Counted from the first letter of the stretch, positions 37,499 through 46,715 are shown. The stretch is DNA of 64,000 bases from Bacillus sp. SD075 (GCF_017355165.1 NZ_JADILK010000005.1:124001-188000); one strand, 5' to 3'. Notes: generated from the sequence alone by a model not told the origin. Translations and numbers: made by a program.

Positions 37499-37514
37499 AT
37501 CTCGAATTAAAGAT
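37499..37514. promoter_or_regulatory. Second operator-like palindrome of the DoxX gene
   Basis: ATCTCGAATTAAAGAT resembles the MhqR/MarR-type operator of B. subtilis (TATCTCGAATTCGAGATA). A further half-site ATTCGAGAT lies near 37465. B. subtilis MhqR controls a DoxX gene (mhqP), which supports the reading. No MarR gene lies nearby. Confidence 0.55.
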
Positions 37515-37550
37515 ATCTAAATTCAAAATAAATTCCAGGAGGAATCATAA

Positions 37551-37949
37551 ATGATTGGTATAGGTTTATTAGTTATACGTGTAGTAATCGGGTTATCATT
37601 TGTTGGACATGGAGCTCAAAAATTATTTGGATGGTTTGGCGGTTATGGCTTGAAAGGTACAGGTGGCTGGTTTGATTCGATTGGTATGAAGCCAGGAGTT
37701 ACCATGGCACTATTTGCTGGTCTATCAGAGCTTATTGGCGGAGCTTTATTTGCTTTAGGTCTCCTTACACCCTTTGCAGGTATATTAATTGCACTAACCA
37801 TGCTTGTTGCGATCGTTAAAGTCCATGGAGCGAATGGCTACTGGGCAACTCAAGACGGTTATGAATATAATCTTGCCATTCTTGCAGTTGCTATTGGCAT
37901 TGCGATAACCGGAGCTGGCCCATACTCACTTGATTCCTTTCTTTTTTAA
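37551..37949 (+). CDS. DoxX-family membrane protein
   Basis: A 132-residue protein with four hydrophobic segments and the DoxX signature GHGAQKLFGWFGGYGLKG near residue 25. It begins after a strong ribosome binding site (AGGAGG, 7-8 bases). DoxX proteins in Bacillus (MhqP, CatD, YfiD) are induced by quinones, electrophiles and thiol stress. The promoter carries operator-like palindromes of the MhqR type, so the same kind of induction is likely. Biochemical activity of this family remains unclear. Confidence 0.85.
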   Translation: MIGIGLLVIRVVIGLSFVGHGAQKLFGWFGGYGLKGTGGWFDSIGMKPGVTMALFAGLSELIGGALFALGLLTPFAGILIALTMLVAIVKVHGANGYWATQDGYEYNLAILAVAIGIAITGAGPYSLDSFLF

Positions 37950-37986
37950 GGAAATCACTCGGGCTTGCAAATCCTACATTATGAAA

Positions 37987-38066
37987 AACACGGAGTTCGA
38001 TAAAGCCACTCCGTGTTCAGTTTGTAGACAAAAGGGGTTCGGAATTAAACATTCCGAACCCCTTTT
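37987..38066 (+). terminator. Two tandem hairpins after the DoxX gene
   Basis: A first stem (AACACGGAGT with its complement, about 37987-38016) and a second very stable 16-bp stem (38030-38045 with 38051-38066, 5-nt loop) ending in TTTT. Together they form an efficient terminator. Confidence 0.8.
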
Positions 38067-38129
38067 GAAATCCCCTTTGAATGTTCGCCTGAATTTAAGA
38101 GATTAGGACTCTACGAGCCCACTATGTTA

Positions 38130-39000
38130 GGTCAGTTTTAGAGCTTGCCATGTCCAACTGGCCATCCATCTTCTTTACATTCATGGCAGCGAAAGTAAGC
38201 ATCCTGCATCGATCATTTTTTAAGTCCCCTTAAAGTAGTCCAACGCATGCCATGCTTTTCTTTTGCATCTGCGAATACACGCTCAATCGTTTCTTTATGT
38301 TTCGCATAGATAGGTTTTACATCTTGATGTGACGCAGATGATCTGCTTCTTCCACATATGTTTGCCAGATATGCCGTGTCACCACTTTTTGATAAACTTT
38401 TCTTTCTGTACACCGTGATAAAGATGAGCAGCTTGCACAGATGTGTTTGCGAGATTTGTACTCGAGATAGCCCTCTTTATTGGTTGTTGGATACGTTAAT
38501 AGCTCACCCGTTGAGCAAATGAAACCATCAACATGTTCATCGTATACCTATTCATGTTTGCGTTAGAACCCTTCTTTTGTTCAGGGACGTAATAGGGTAA
38601 AGCCGGTATGCTTTCTTTGTTAAATAGGTAGTTTGTAATTGCTGGTGTTTTATAAACTGCATCTACGGCAACGGCTTCCGTTTTTCCAACTTTCTCAATC
38701 AATTGTTCAACAAATGGCTATAAGATTTGACTATCATGTGTATTTCCAAGTGTTACAATCGTTCCTCATACAAAACCGTTGCGGTCTTCGGTCGCGTGGA
38801 ATGAATAGGCAAACTGTTTTGTTCGTTCATCTTTCACCCAGTAGCCACTCTTTGAATCAATTGTACTTTCTTTTATTTCTTGGGTTTGTTTCTTATCAAA
38901 TTTATCCGGAGGAAAAGGCTTCTTTCCATCAACATCCCAATTGTACAAGCCATAAAAAAATGTAGACACTCTTCTGGTGTGAAGGCTTTACTAAATTAAT
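38130..39000 (-). pseudogene. Wrecked IS1182-family transposase
   Basis: Fragments in different minus-strand frames: a middle portion with KSGYWVKDERTKQFAYSFHA (about 38780-38960), then a segment near 38500-38700 (VAVDAVYKTPAI, the catalytic Asp region), and the C-terminal part AKHKETIERVFADAKEKHG (38213-38413). These are typical IS1182 transposase pieces. Several frameshifts and the lack of an N-terminal part and of visible terminal inverted repeats show a dead copy. It marks this block as a site of repeated insertion. Confidence 0.75.
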
Positions 39001-39247
39001 TGGTCCCCTAAATACTGAGACCTGGAAGAGCCGTGTCCTCCTCCCTCTTCTAAGCGTTCCTTAAAGAAACTCCCTTTCCTCACCAAAATTCCCAAATGTA
39101 TCTGCCGTTGAGACTTTTGCTGGTCAATGAAAAATAGTATGTCTTAGTTTCCGAAACAGCTTGGAAAAAGAATACTCAGTTTTTCATTCTTTACAAAGAT
39201 TCAATCTGAAAATCACTTCAATCATATAAATGATCCTTCCAAAAAAA

Positions 39248-39292
39248 AACCGGATTAAGAAACACTTTTATATGTGTTCCTTATCCGGGGTT
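39248..39292. terminator. Terminator-like hairpin
   Basis: Stem ACCGGATTAAGAAACAC with its near-complement, ending in a run of T on the minus strand (after the decayed oxidoreductase gene). The minus-strand direction fits better. Confidence 0.6.
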
Positions 39293-39344
39293 TTATGAAA
39301 ACCATTACGCAATTTTTATTTCACTAATATATGTGCGTCTATTT

Positions 39345-39875
39345 ATTCAACCATCCTGGAGAGTGAATGATCGCTTCCCATAATGGCGCTGGAATATCAA
39401 GTTGCTGCTGTTTATTTTTGTCACGATTTCAGCTTCCCTGCCTTGTTCCACTTTTTTGTAACCATTCAGGATCGATGATGATTTCACGGCCTAATGCGAT
39501 TAACGGAACGCCCGATTGCAGTGCTTTGATCGCATCATCCGCTTTATAGATGGAACTAACACCAATTAAAGTAACTTGATCCCCGATACATTCTATAATA
39601 ATCTCTATCCGAGGTTGGTCAACCTCAGTTCCCCTCCTAGCTTTCGACCAGAAATCCATTATAGAAACATGAAAGATAATCCAGATCCTTTGTTACAAAT
39701 CCATCAATTAATCCTAGTGTATCCTCCATGGTGATTCCTGATATTTCCGGTTCCTCGATGAAAAAACGTTCATACTAGCTAACTTCGGCGTCGGTTGAAG
39801 TCCTGTCAAAGGCCACTACTAATTTCTTTCCTAAATCGAATGATTCAAATAATGGTGTATATTTAGAACTCAATT
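39345..39875 (-). pseudogene. Truncated Old Yellow Enzyme (NADH:flavin oxidoreductase)
   Basis: The best-preserved piece (39429-39659) reads DFWSKARRGTEVDQPRIE, then GVSSIYKADDAIKALQSG and ALGREIIIDPEW, the FMN-binding C-terminal part of YqiG/NADH oxidase-type Old Yellow Enzymes. The C-terminal continuation (IPAPLWEAI-like) is in another frame near 39345-39428, and a short N-terminal piece lies near 39700-39870. Most of the barrel is missing. It is clearly inactive. In a living copy it would reduce activated alkenes and quinones, matching the electrophile-stress theme of the DoxX gene. Confidence 0.7.
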
Positions 39876-39957
39876 AGTATTCCTCCATTTAGTTACCCAC
39901 CATGTTGTTGATATAAGTCCTTAATTCATAATATACATCCGCAAATTATGATAATAA

Positions 39958-40272
39958 TCATCCATGTTTTCTGATTAATGCCGAAATGACTTCTTTTGGC
40001 TGGAAGCCAATAGCTTGATCTACCTTTTCTCCATCTTTGAATAGAATTAGAGCTGGAATTCCCATCACTCCATATTCGCTTGTCGTATCTGAATTTTCAT
40101 CCACATTAAGTTTTACGATCTTAACCTGATCACCCATTTCCAAGTCTATTTCATTAAGCACTGGGGCAATCATTTTACACGGACCGCACCACGGTGCCCA
40201 AAAATCAACCAATACTAAACCTTCCTTGATTTCACTAGCAAAATTATCATCTGTTACATGTTCTATTGTCAT
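39958..40272 (-). CDS. trxA: Thioredoxin
   Basis: A 104-residue thioredoxin with the active site WCGPCK at residues 28-33 and the cis-proline in GIPALILF. The second ATG of a close pair (40272) is preferred because AAGGAGG lies eight bases before it. It reduces protein disulfides in the cytoplasm and could feed CcdA. As the main housekeeping trxA is normally elsewhere, this is probably an additional copy belonging to the redox-stress block. Confidence 0.9.
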   Translation of the reverse strand: MTIEHVTDDNFASEIKEGLVLVDFWAPWCGPCKMIAPVLNEIDLEMGDQVKIVKLNVDENSDTTSEYGVMGIPALILFKDGEKVDQAIGFQPKEVISALIRKHG

Positions 40273-40319
40273 GATCATTTCCTCCTTGTATTATCCGAAA
40301 TATTTAAGATCTTTACTCA

Positions 40320-40706
40320 TCATCTATTTAAATCAATTCTTGCGATTCTATTTCCCGGCATAAGAAATTCTGATTTCCTCGCATTTATTTTCGGATGGAT
40401 TTTGATGGATTCCAATTTACCGGATAACTCCATAAACCATGTTTCATCTTTAGAAAGTAACGCCAAATCTATTAAGGCCATTAGATGAGTTTCATTACTG
40501 ATTTCTAGATCCGGTAATTTTTCAGTCCATTTACTCGGAATCCAAATCGATTTCCCTACCGCTTTTTCATTGTCACTTTCCACCACATTCACTTTAACGA
40601 TTTCTCGATTATCACTTACGGTTTCAATGAAACCATGGATAAGTTCCCCATCTCTTGATTTTCCCTGTACCCAATCCCCATTTTTGAACTGATTATTTTC
40701 AACCAT
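40320..40706 (-). CDS. IDEAL-domain protein
   Basis: A 128-residue protein. The N-terminal half (NGDWVQGKSRDGELIHGFIE) looks like a small beta-barrel. The C-terminal half carries an IDEAL-like helix (LIDLALLSKDETWFMELSGKL). IDEAL domains occur in small Firmicutes regulators or adaptors, such as those of the competence pathway. No catalytic residues are visible. It lies just upstream of thioredoxin on the same strand and could be co-expressed. Function unknown. Confidence 0.55.
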   Translation of the reverse strand: MVENNQFKNGDWVQGKSRDGELIHGFIETVSDNREIVKVNVVESDNEKAVGKSIWIPSKWTEKLPDLEISNETHLMALIDLALLSKDETWFMELSGKLESIKIHPKINARKSEFLMPGNRIARIDLNR

Positions 40707-40801
40707 TTCCTTAACACCCCTTTTATGTTCATTTGATATTCAAAGTTATTAACTGTAATAATAAAATATACATTTAGTGTAAAGAAAAAACTAAATCAAT
40801 A

Positions 40802-41221
40802 TCACGGACATTGTTTAATTTTTTCCAAAAAAGTGCTTAGCGTTATATCTTCTAAATATTTTTCGAAATATAATTCAGCTTCATCGAATATTTGATCCAT
40901 GACTACCTGAGTATTAGAAGATATGACACATCTTTTCTCAGGATCACCTGTACACCACTTTGGTTTCAAGGTTCCGTGTGAGACCGTTATATAAATATCC
41001 GCCAAACTGACCTTTTCAGGATCACAGTCTAGAATATAGCCTCCGCCCACACCTTCTTTAGTCTTAACAAATCCTTTTTTTCTTAAGCAGCTCATCATTT
41101 TCCGAATCCTTGCCGAGTTTGTACAAACGTTTTCTGCGATAGACTCACTGCTTGCCATATGATCTGGTAAATAAGCTAAATAGACTAAACTATGCACAGC
41201 TATTGTAAAGTCACTATTCAC
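40802..41221 (-). CDS. Rrf2-family transcriptional regulator
   Basis: A protein of about 139 residues with the Rrf2 winged helix (FTIAVHSLVYLAYLPDHM, then ESIAENVCTNSARIRKMMSCL). Three cysteines follow (CDP, KWCTGDPEKRCV), but not in the iron-sulfur spacing of IscR/NsrR. The GTG at 41221 has AGGAGG nine bases upstream and is preferred over the ATG at 41230, which directly abuts the signal. YwnA/CymR-type members sense thiol or sulfur state, which would fit the thioredoxin neighbour. Confidence 0.8.
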   Translation of the reverse strand: MNSDFTIAVHSLVYLAYLPDHMASSESIAENVCTNSARIRKMMSCLRKKGFVKTKEGVGGGYILDCDPEKVSLADIYITVSHGTLKPKWCTGDPEKRCVISSNTQVVMDQIFDEAELYFEKYLEDITLSTFLEKIKQCP

Positions 41222-41562
41222 TTTATGCATCCTCCTCAAGGAGATTACTGTAATATTAATATTTACAGTTTATATTGTCAACTCAAAAAACTCAACACTC
41301 CCACACCTTTATTGATTACATTATTATTGCAATGAAATCCCCACTTTACGCTTTTAATAGTGTTGCCGAAGTTAATGACCCTAAAATAAGACTCGGTGTT
41401 AAAATTATTGAATAACTTACACACTATAATGTGCTTTCTATTTATTAAGTTCATTCAAATAAAAAACACCCGATTTCTCAGGTGCTTACTTTACTAAATT
41501 TTATATATTCACTCACTCTTTATTGATTAAGTGCTTAAATACAAAAATGACTAGAATAGATT

Positions 41563-41715
41563 TTATTTTTTACATTTACATTTAGATTTCCATTTGAATT
41601 TTGATTCCCATTTGTTGTCTTTAAATTTACATTTGTGTTCAAATTTATGTTCACATTTAGGAAACCACACCGAACAAGCATCCTCAAAGCATTTTTTAAC
41701 TAAATCATTCATCAT
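41563..41715 (-). CDS. Cys/Lys-rich mini-protein
   Basis: A 50-residue protein starting MMNDLVKKCFEDACSVWFPK and ending in a dense Lys/Phe/Cys tail (SKFKWKSKCKCKK). AAGGAGG lies eight bases before the ATG at 41715. Six cysteines and many lysines in a short chain suggest a cross-linked or metal-binding product such as a small spore-coat protein, but no family is recognised. A terminator-like hairpin at 41800-41830 lies upstream on this strand. Confidence 0.55.
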   Translation of the reverse strand: MMNDLVKKCFEDACSVWFPKCEHKFEHKCKFKDNKWESKFKWKSKCKCKK

Positions 41716-41799
41716 TCTAATACCCTCCTTAATACAATATATGCATCTTTTGATAGAAGGTGTGGACAAGTATCATTTTCTGTTTTCCTTTTATTTTCC

Positions 41800-41830
41800 A
41801 AATAAAAAAGCCCTCACTAGAATGGGGACT
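41800..41830 (-). terminator. Minus-strand terminator
   Basis: AAGTCCCC/GAGGGCTT-type stem followed by TTTTTTATTT on the minus strand. It would end transcripts that come leftward out of the mobile element. Confidence 0.55.
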
Positions 41831-41879
41831 TACCTTTTCCACTAAAATAAATATGCGTTCTTTTTAAATTTTCCATTCA

Positions 41880-42092
41880 GTAAATACTGTTCTGCTTTTA
41901 TCTATCCATTCCAAAACAAAAACCACCTTAACTGAATCATTCATTCAGAAAAAGTGGCTTAAGAAACAAAAATGAAAGATAAACCAAAATTTTATATAAA
42001 ATCGGTGGAAGGATTCAGTCCAAATGGATCAACCATTTCGATATTATATAAAATTTCGCATCCAATCTTCCAAGAACAATGATATATCAAGG
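41880..42092 (-). other. Remnant of a former element's right end (recombinase leader)
   Basis: On the minus strand the sequence AAGCCACTTTTTCTG, then TGAATGATT, then a GTGG-TTTTTGTT-TTGGAA stretch near 41965-41905 resembles the leader hairpin and start of the recombinase gene at 58860-58800. It lies about 130 bases from the 100-bp repeat, against about 180 bases for the live recombinase. Only a few codons remain before a stop. I infer a second, mostly deleted related element that once occupied the same site in tandem. Confidence 0.45.
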
Positions 42093-42192
42093 TTTCATGC
42101 TATCTTATTTTGTTTGTTGTTTATTCATGGCGCTCATCATTTGATTAATTTTCTTTTGGGATGGTTTCATACCCATTTGCATCATCATCATT
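42093..42192. repeat. attL: Left attachment site (100-bp direct repeat of yneF 3' end)
   Basis: Identical over 100 bases to 58990-59089. It contains the last 88 bases of the yneF coding sequence (minus strand) and 12 bases beyond the stop, without the rest of the gene. Identity ends abruptly at both sides. This is the expected duplication from site-specific integration into the 3' end of yneF. Confidence 0.85.
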
Positions 42193-42332
42193 GATACATC
42201 GGGGTTCAACCACCTTAACCGACCACTTTTTCTATTAAGAAAAATATACCTTACTTATTTGCATTTGTCTACAAATAGTTAAGAAAAGGAAAATAATGTG
42301 GTTAATCAGTCATCAACACATGAAGGAATTAA

Positions 42333-42902
42333 TTATCGTCTCTCACAATTCACAGTGATTAACCCTTTTTTATCTAAAAGTAAATTAGTAATTCTCCATG
42401 TCTTACCCATTACCTTAAATTCATCCCCTAATTCAATTAAACTCCTGTATTCCGCGCTATCCTTCATAGTGACAAGAATTTCATTGTTAGAAGTAACCCA
42501 TACTCCACTTGTAACCGAATAGGATTTAGTTTCTAGGAATGAAGGTACTTCAATTGGCACTCCGGGGACTTCTTCGTATATCGGTTCTCCGAAGTCACTA
42601 TAGCCAATTAATATAGAGGTAGGTTCTGTTGGAACTTCTACAATAAAATTACAATGTCTAATTCTAGTCTTGTACTTGCCTCCGCGCTTAGTAACACTCT
42701 CTACAAGGCATAGGTAGTGATTACCCTCTAAAGTCACCATATCACCCTGTAAAACCCTCTGAATGCTATGTATATGTTTCTCTTCATACTCTCCAAATGG
42801 TGGATTAGTTACGATTACATTCATTAGATTGTCATTTACTAATACTTCTTGTCCTGCTGATTCAAATATGTAATCTAAATCTTCTTGATTAATTCCAAAC
42901 AT
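42333..42902 (-). CDS. Phage head-tail connector-like protein
   Basis: A 189-residue protein starting MFGINQEDLDYIFESAGQEV, with a middle section (GDMVTLEGNHYLCLVESVTKR, GKYKTRIRHCNF) and an end (DEFKVMGKTWRITNLLLDKKG). It resembles the small neck or head-closure proteins encoded near capsid genes in Bacillus siphophages. AGGAGG lies seven bases before the ATG at 42902. It contains the string TNPPFGEYEE, which looks like a methylase motif but has no methylase fold around it. It is the last gene before the left attachment site. Confidence 0.5.
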   Translation of the reverse strand: MFGINQEDLDYIFESAGQEVLVNDNLMNVIVTNPPFGEYEEKHIHSIQRVLQGDMVTLEGNHYLCLVESVTKRGGKYKTRIRHCNFIVEVPTEPTSILIGYSDFGEPIYEEVPGVPIEVPSFLETKSYSVTSGVWVTSNNEILVTMKDSAEYRSLIELGDEFKVMGKTWRITNLLLDKKGLITVNCERR

Positions 42903-43052
42903 TCATTTACCTCCTATTCATCTTATAACTCATCTTATTACTGGATACTCGTACTTCTTATTACTAACGCTAATTACCGTCCCTCAGTCATTACTCAGAG
43001 CCATAGTCATAAGATAATGGAGTAAGTAGAAATTGGTAATAAGAGTTAATAA

Positions 43053-43394
43053 TTAACTGTCAAACAACATAAAGAAATTAGTACCAGATGATTGTTCTTC
43101 TACTTTAAGTGTACGTATCTTTCTTTCTAATTGATCAATTCTATTTTGAATAGATTCAGAGAAGTCAGAAACCGTTGTATCATCTATTTTAACTGTCTTC
43201 ATTCTGCTGACGTCATTAGCAATTGATTCGAGAATATTTAATGCTGCTGAATAGATATTACGTTTATTTATAGGTGATATAGCATAATATTCATCAAATG
43301 GTTCTAAATAATTCTCTTGTAAATAGACCACTAGTTCCTCTTGCTCAAGTTTGATACCTTTTGTCTCTAATTGTAGACGTTGTAAGTTATTCAT
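43053..43394 (-). CDS. Probable phage head-tail adaptor protein
   Basis: A 113-residue helical protein (MNNLQRLQLETKGIKLEQEE, later DFSESIQNRIDQLERKIRTLK). This pattern resembles the gp6/gp15-like adaptor encoded next to the head-closure gene in Bacillus phages. The start at 43394 follows AAGGAGG by seven bases. It lies directly upstream of the connector-like gene, as in phage neck modules. If correct, the capsid is built to accept a tail although no tail genes follow. Confidence 0.55.
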   Translation of the reverse strand: MNNLQRLQLETKGIKLEQEELVVYLQENYLEPFDEYYAISPINKRNIYSAALNILESIANDVSRMKTVKIDDTTVSDFSESIQNRIDQLERKIRTLKVEEQSSGTNFFMLFDS

Positions 43395-43459
43395 TATTTG
43401 TCCTCCTTTTTTAGGCATTAAAAAACACCCTCAATTTAATGAGAGTGTTGATTAAGTTT

Positions 43460-43708
43460 TTATCTATATACATGAGTAGGAAATTCATTTAATACAATAT
43501 AGTTTCCACAAGAATTACAATCAATCCGTAACTCTTTTACTTCTGCTGTAACTTCATCAATTTCATCTACATTATAATCCATATCTAATTCAATTTCTTG
43601 AATTCTAAAATCACTTTCGATTTTGCCAATATCCGCATGTTGACCATTTGTTAGCGGCACTAATTCAACAAGTTTATTACAAACTTCACATATTACTTGT
43701 ACCTTCAT
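43460..43708 (-). CDS. Small zinc-ribbon protein of unknown function
   Basis: An 82-residue protein with two CxxC pairs: CEVCNK near the N-terminus and CNSCGN near residue 67. An acidic middle part (ELDMDYNVDEIDEVTAEVKE) separates them. The start at 43708 follows GGGGTG by eight bases; an upstream start would lack a signal. It probably binds one zinc ion. It lies between an adaptor gene and a SHOCT-like gene, but its role is unknown. Confidence 0.6.
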   Translation of the reverse strand: MKVQVICEVCNKLVELVPLTNGQHADIGKIESDFRIQEIELDMDYNVDEIDEVTAEVKELRIDCNSCGNYIVLNEFPTHVYR

Positions 43709-43794
43709 TATAAGTTCACCCCCCATACACCTATATCTTTCGACATACAGGGAGAATATTCCTTTACTAAACAAAAAAAGTAAGGCATTTAGCC

Positions 43795-44022
43795 CTACTT
43801 GTAATCCATTTCAAATTTTTCAGTTATAAATTTAAACTCTTCCTCATTTATAAACCCATATTTCATTAAAATTTCTGTTTTTTCCAATAAAGATACCAAA
43901 GTTAAACCATCAGAAGCATTCATTATTCTCCCCATGATTGAGTGAAGTTCATTTTCTTTTTTTTGTTTTATTAGTATCTCGTTTAGTTCTTTTATTCTTA
44001 CATCATGATAATTATCGCTCAT
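43795..44022 (-). CDS. Small SHOCT-like protein
   Basis: A 75-residue protein. The C-terminal stretch LLEKTEILMKYGFINEEEFKFI resembles a SHOCT-type short helical domain, which often binds oligomers or nucleic acid at the ends of other proteins. The N-terminal half is a charged helix. AGGAGG lies in front of the ATG. It is encoded 15 bases from the anchored protein gene, so they are probably co-expressed. Confidence 0.5.
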   Translation of the reverse strand: MSDNYHDVRIKELNEILIKQKKENELHSIMGRIMNASDGLTLVSLLEKTEILMKYGFINEEEFKFITEKFEMDYK

Positions 44023-44037
44023 TACGACCTCCTGAAT

Positions 44038-44661
44038 TTATAATTTACTTTCACTATCTTCTTTTTTCTTTTCTTTTTCATACTTTTTCTTCAACTTTTT
44101 AATATCAGCAGGAAGTGTGATGGTTAATTCTTCTTGTTGTTGTTCAAATTGACTATATAAATCATTCGTTTTTCTGTTAAAGTCTATTAATGAACCAGAG
44201 GGTGAAAAAGTTTGATCAACCATTTTTGAATATGATCCATACATTTGTTTTAATACAATATATGATTCCATATATTCTTTTGGTGGATTTTGTAACAACT
44301 TCATATTTCCACGAATTTTATCCTGGCCTTTTTCTGTTTCTTCTATTATACCCTTATTTGAAATATCATCACGAAAACTAACTAAAGCCACATTAAAGTC
44401 TCTTCCGTCATCTATTGCTTTTTCCCAAACATTCGAGTATGAAGCAAGAACCATACTTGACATTAAAAATTCATAATACATATCAACAGAAGTTTCTGCT
44501 AAAATGTTTGCATATTCTTCTTTTTTATTTTGTTGATATTTCATCCAACCCATGACAATTCCAAGTGTTATCAAAACTCCAACTATAGAAATAATTATTA
44601 ATTTTGTGTGCTTTTTACCTTTTTTAATTAATAAATTATTTGGTTCGTTTATTACCTCCAT
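44038..44661 (-). CDS. Membrane-anchored protein of unknown function
   Basis: About 207 residues: a short basic N-terminus, one transmembrane segment (LIIISIVGVLITLGIVMGWM, about residues 22-41), an outside helical domain of about 140 residues and a very lysine-rich C-terminus (KKLKKKYEKEKKKE). The second of two ATG codons has the better distance to GGGAGG. No family recognised. In a satellite it might interfere with helper phage entry or change the host surface, but this is speculation. Confidence 0.6.
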   Translation of the reverse strand: MEVINEPNNLLIKKGKKHTKLIIISIVGVLITLGIVMGWMKYQQNKKEEYANILAETSVDMYYEFLMSSMVLASYSNVWEKAIDDGRDFNVALVSFRDDISNKGIIEETEKGQDKIRGNMKLLQNPPKEYMESYIVLKQMYGSYSKMVDQTFSPSGSLIDFNRKTNDLYSQFEQQQEELTITLPADIKKLKKKYEKEKKKEDSESKL

Positions 44662-44699
44662 CATACCCCTCCCAATAGTTATGGTTAAATTTTACCACA

Positions 44700-45268
44700 T
44701 TGGCAATATAAGGTATATATTCTTTTTTTTACTGTATTATTCTAAAAAGATATATTTTTTTGTTCATGTGTAAAGGGGTATGTTGTGGAAGAAACTGGTC
44801 AACTAGGGGTATCACAATAGGCTTTGAGTTCTACTCATAAGGTTTATTATATGTGGAACTCATCATATAAAAGATTTATTTTATACAGATATTATGTACT
44901 ATTTATACATTCAACTATGCGTAAAATATAGATTATACGCACATATGGCCATTATAAACCCTTATAGGTCAACGTTTATCAGACTGCCTATTTTATTGGA
45001 CATACATAATTCTATACATTGCCCATATATCAGTGTTTTCCAGTGTTTATAGGCTTTAGATGACTCTGCAATATTGCATACTCTAAAGGACATGATAATT
45101 ATAGTCTCGATTCGACGTCGAACCCTAATCATATAAAAAAATTAATCATACACGTGTACCATTTGGTACTCGGTTTCCCTGCATATTTTACCCTGCGCTG
45201 ATATAACAAGAACGTGCGAGACAACATATCATTACATCGCCTCACGCCTACTCCTGCCTACATTCTTA
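44700..45268. other. Gene-free region between the anchored-protein gene and portal
   Basis: About 570 AT-rich bases without a supported gene on either strand. It carries pieces similar to the main repeat region, for example GGTATCACAATAGGCTTTGAG near 44800, CTACTCATAAGGTTTATT near 44833 and TAGGTCAACGTTTATCAGAC near 44965. It may be a second, shorter array of the same kind or a 3' UTR. Confidence 0.5.
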
Positions 45269-46630
45269 CTAAACTGCCAAGTCCCTTTCCTTGTCATCTT
45301 CCTTCTTATCCTCATCATCATTAACCTTATCAACCACTACCTCGACTGGTTCCTCACTCTTTAACCGTTTCATCTCATACTGTACATCTGTAGTATATGG
45401 ACTCTTCTCTAACATAGACTCAAGACTCATACCGCCTAACTCACGTAACAACTTAATGTTCTCGATTATCTCTTTATCATTACTTGGTTGAGCATACTGG
45501 AACACCATGTCTAATGAATCATACTCATCATCATTAAACACAATACCTTTATACTCTTCAGATAGTACACGTATCTTCTCGTACCTCTCCTCAAAGCCTT
45601 CACGCATAAACACTTCATTCATACCAGCCTTGATGTTAGCCAATTGGAATAGCAACTTAATACTAACCTCACTTAGATTACTTATATCAGTCTTATTCAT
45701 ACTGACTGCAGGTGTCTGTGATACATCCAATAGGGATTGTACTAGAGTCTTATAGATTGTTTCGAATGATTTATAATCTGATTGATTACTAACAAACTTA
45801 AACTCCCCACCATCATCTAGGTTAACTCCTCCACCAATAACATCTGTAGGTAATCCTTGCCCTTTTAACTGTTGCCCTATGGCTACTGGAATAGGGTTCA
45901 TAAACTTATAGAAGGAATCTGTATACTTACTTATTAAGTCCTCCATTGAATCTAAGATACTGATCCAGTCATCTAATTCTGATTTACCTTGATTCTCATA
46001 CAGTTCATTGTCATTGTGGTATATGATAGGTAATCCACTAAGGTTTGCGTACCTCTCTGTCATCCTCATATCTCCACCATTGTTGTTGTACTTCTCGACT
46101 ACATCTTCCTTATAGACAATAAAGTAACTGATTGCATCCACTACATAAGCCTCTACAAACGCTAATAGGTTGTTCTCATGGTCATATACTGGGAATCCTT
46201 CTGAAGCATCAATGATTTTAGACTTAATAACTCCATTATGTAGATACACATATTCAGCCACTTGACCATACTTCAGGACTTTATCCAATAATTTTATGTT
46301 TAATCGGTCATACTTACCTTTCCTTGTGACTTGTGAGTAGTATTTAACTACCTCGTCATTACCTGTCAATGTAACTGGTAACTGTAATAAATAAGCCTTT
46401 TGGAAGTTTAATAACGTCTTAGCATACTGTAATACAATCTTACGTGGAACGAACTCTTTGCCATTATACTTATAACTAGGTTTGTTTAAGATTGCATGGC
46501 TGCCATCCAAATATTCTTTCTTACTTTGTACGTCTTGTACTCTTAATTGATTGGGTATTTCACCAACAAACTCAACAAACCAATAAGGGTCATTGTACTT
46601 GTCTTTGATAAATTCATCTAAATTGCTCAA
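45269..46630 (-). CDS. Phage portal protein (SPP1 gp6-like)
   Basis: A 453-residue protein of the SPP1-type portal family: N-terminal region with FVPRKIVLQYAKTLLNFQKAYL, a central wing and stem (TGNDEVVKYYSQVTRKG, YVVDAISYFIVYKED), and an acidic C-terminus. TTG at 46630 has AGGAGG seven bases upstream and is the likely start. Twelve copies would form the ring through which the terminase packs DNA. It follows terL, as in siphophages. Confidence 0.85.
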   Translation of the reverse strand: MSNLDEFIKDKYNDPYWFVEFVGEIPNQLRVQDVQSKKEYLDGSHAILNKPSYKYNGKEFVPRKIVLQYAKTLLNFQKAYLLQLPVTLTGNDEVVKYYSQVTRKGKYDRLNIKLLDKVLKYGQVAEYVYLHNGVIKSKIIDASEGFPVYDHENNLLAFVEAYVVDAISYFIVYKEDVVEKYNNNGGDMRMTERYANLSGLPIIYHNDNELYENQGKSELDDWISILDSMEDLISKYTDSFYKFMNPIPVAIGQQLKGQGLPTDVIGGGVNLDDGGEFKFVSNQSDYKSFETIYKTLVQSLLDVSQTPAVSMNKTDISNLSEVSIKLLFQLANIKAGMNEVFMREGFEERYEKIRVLSEEYKGIVFNDDEYDSLDMVFQYAQPSNDKEIIENIKLLRELGGMSLESMLEKSPYTTDVQYEMKRLKSEEPVEVVVDKVNDDEDKKEDDKERDLAV

Positions 46631-46715
46631 TATTAATCCTCCTCTTTCTTGTTATTTTAGTGAGGTTCTTTCATGACCTCGCAAACTTACTCGGGTTCAG
46701 CCGTAACCTGAGCAC

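Noticed and set aside
38130..39000. Functional IS1182 insertion sequence
   Set aside because: The transposase is broken into several frames and terminal inverted repeats are not visible.
42333..42902. TNPPFG string suggesting a DNA methylase
   Set aside because: No SAM-binding motif or Rossmann fold pattern surrounds it, and length, neighbours and C-terminus fit a phage neck protein. Chance match.
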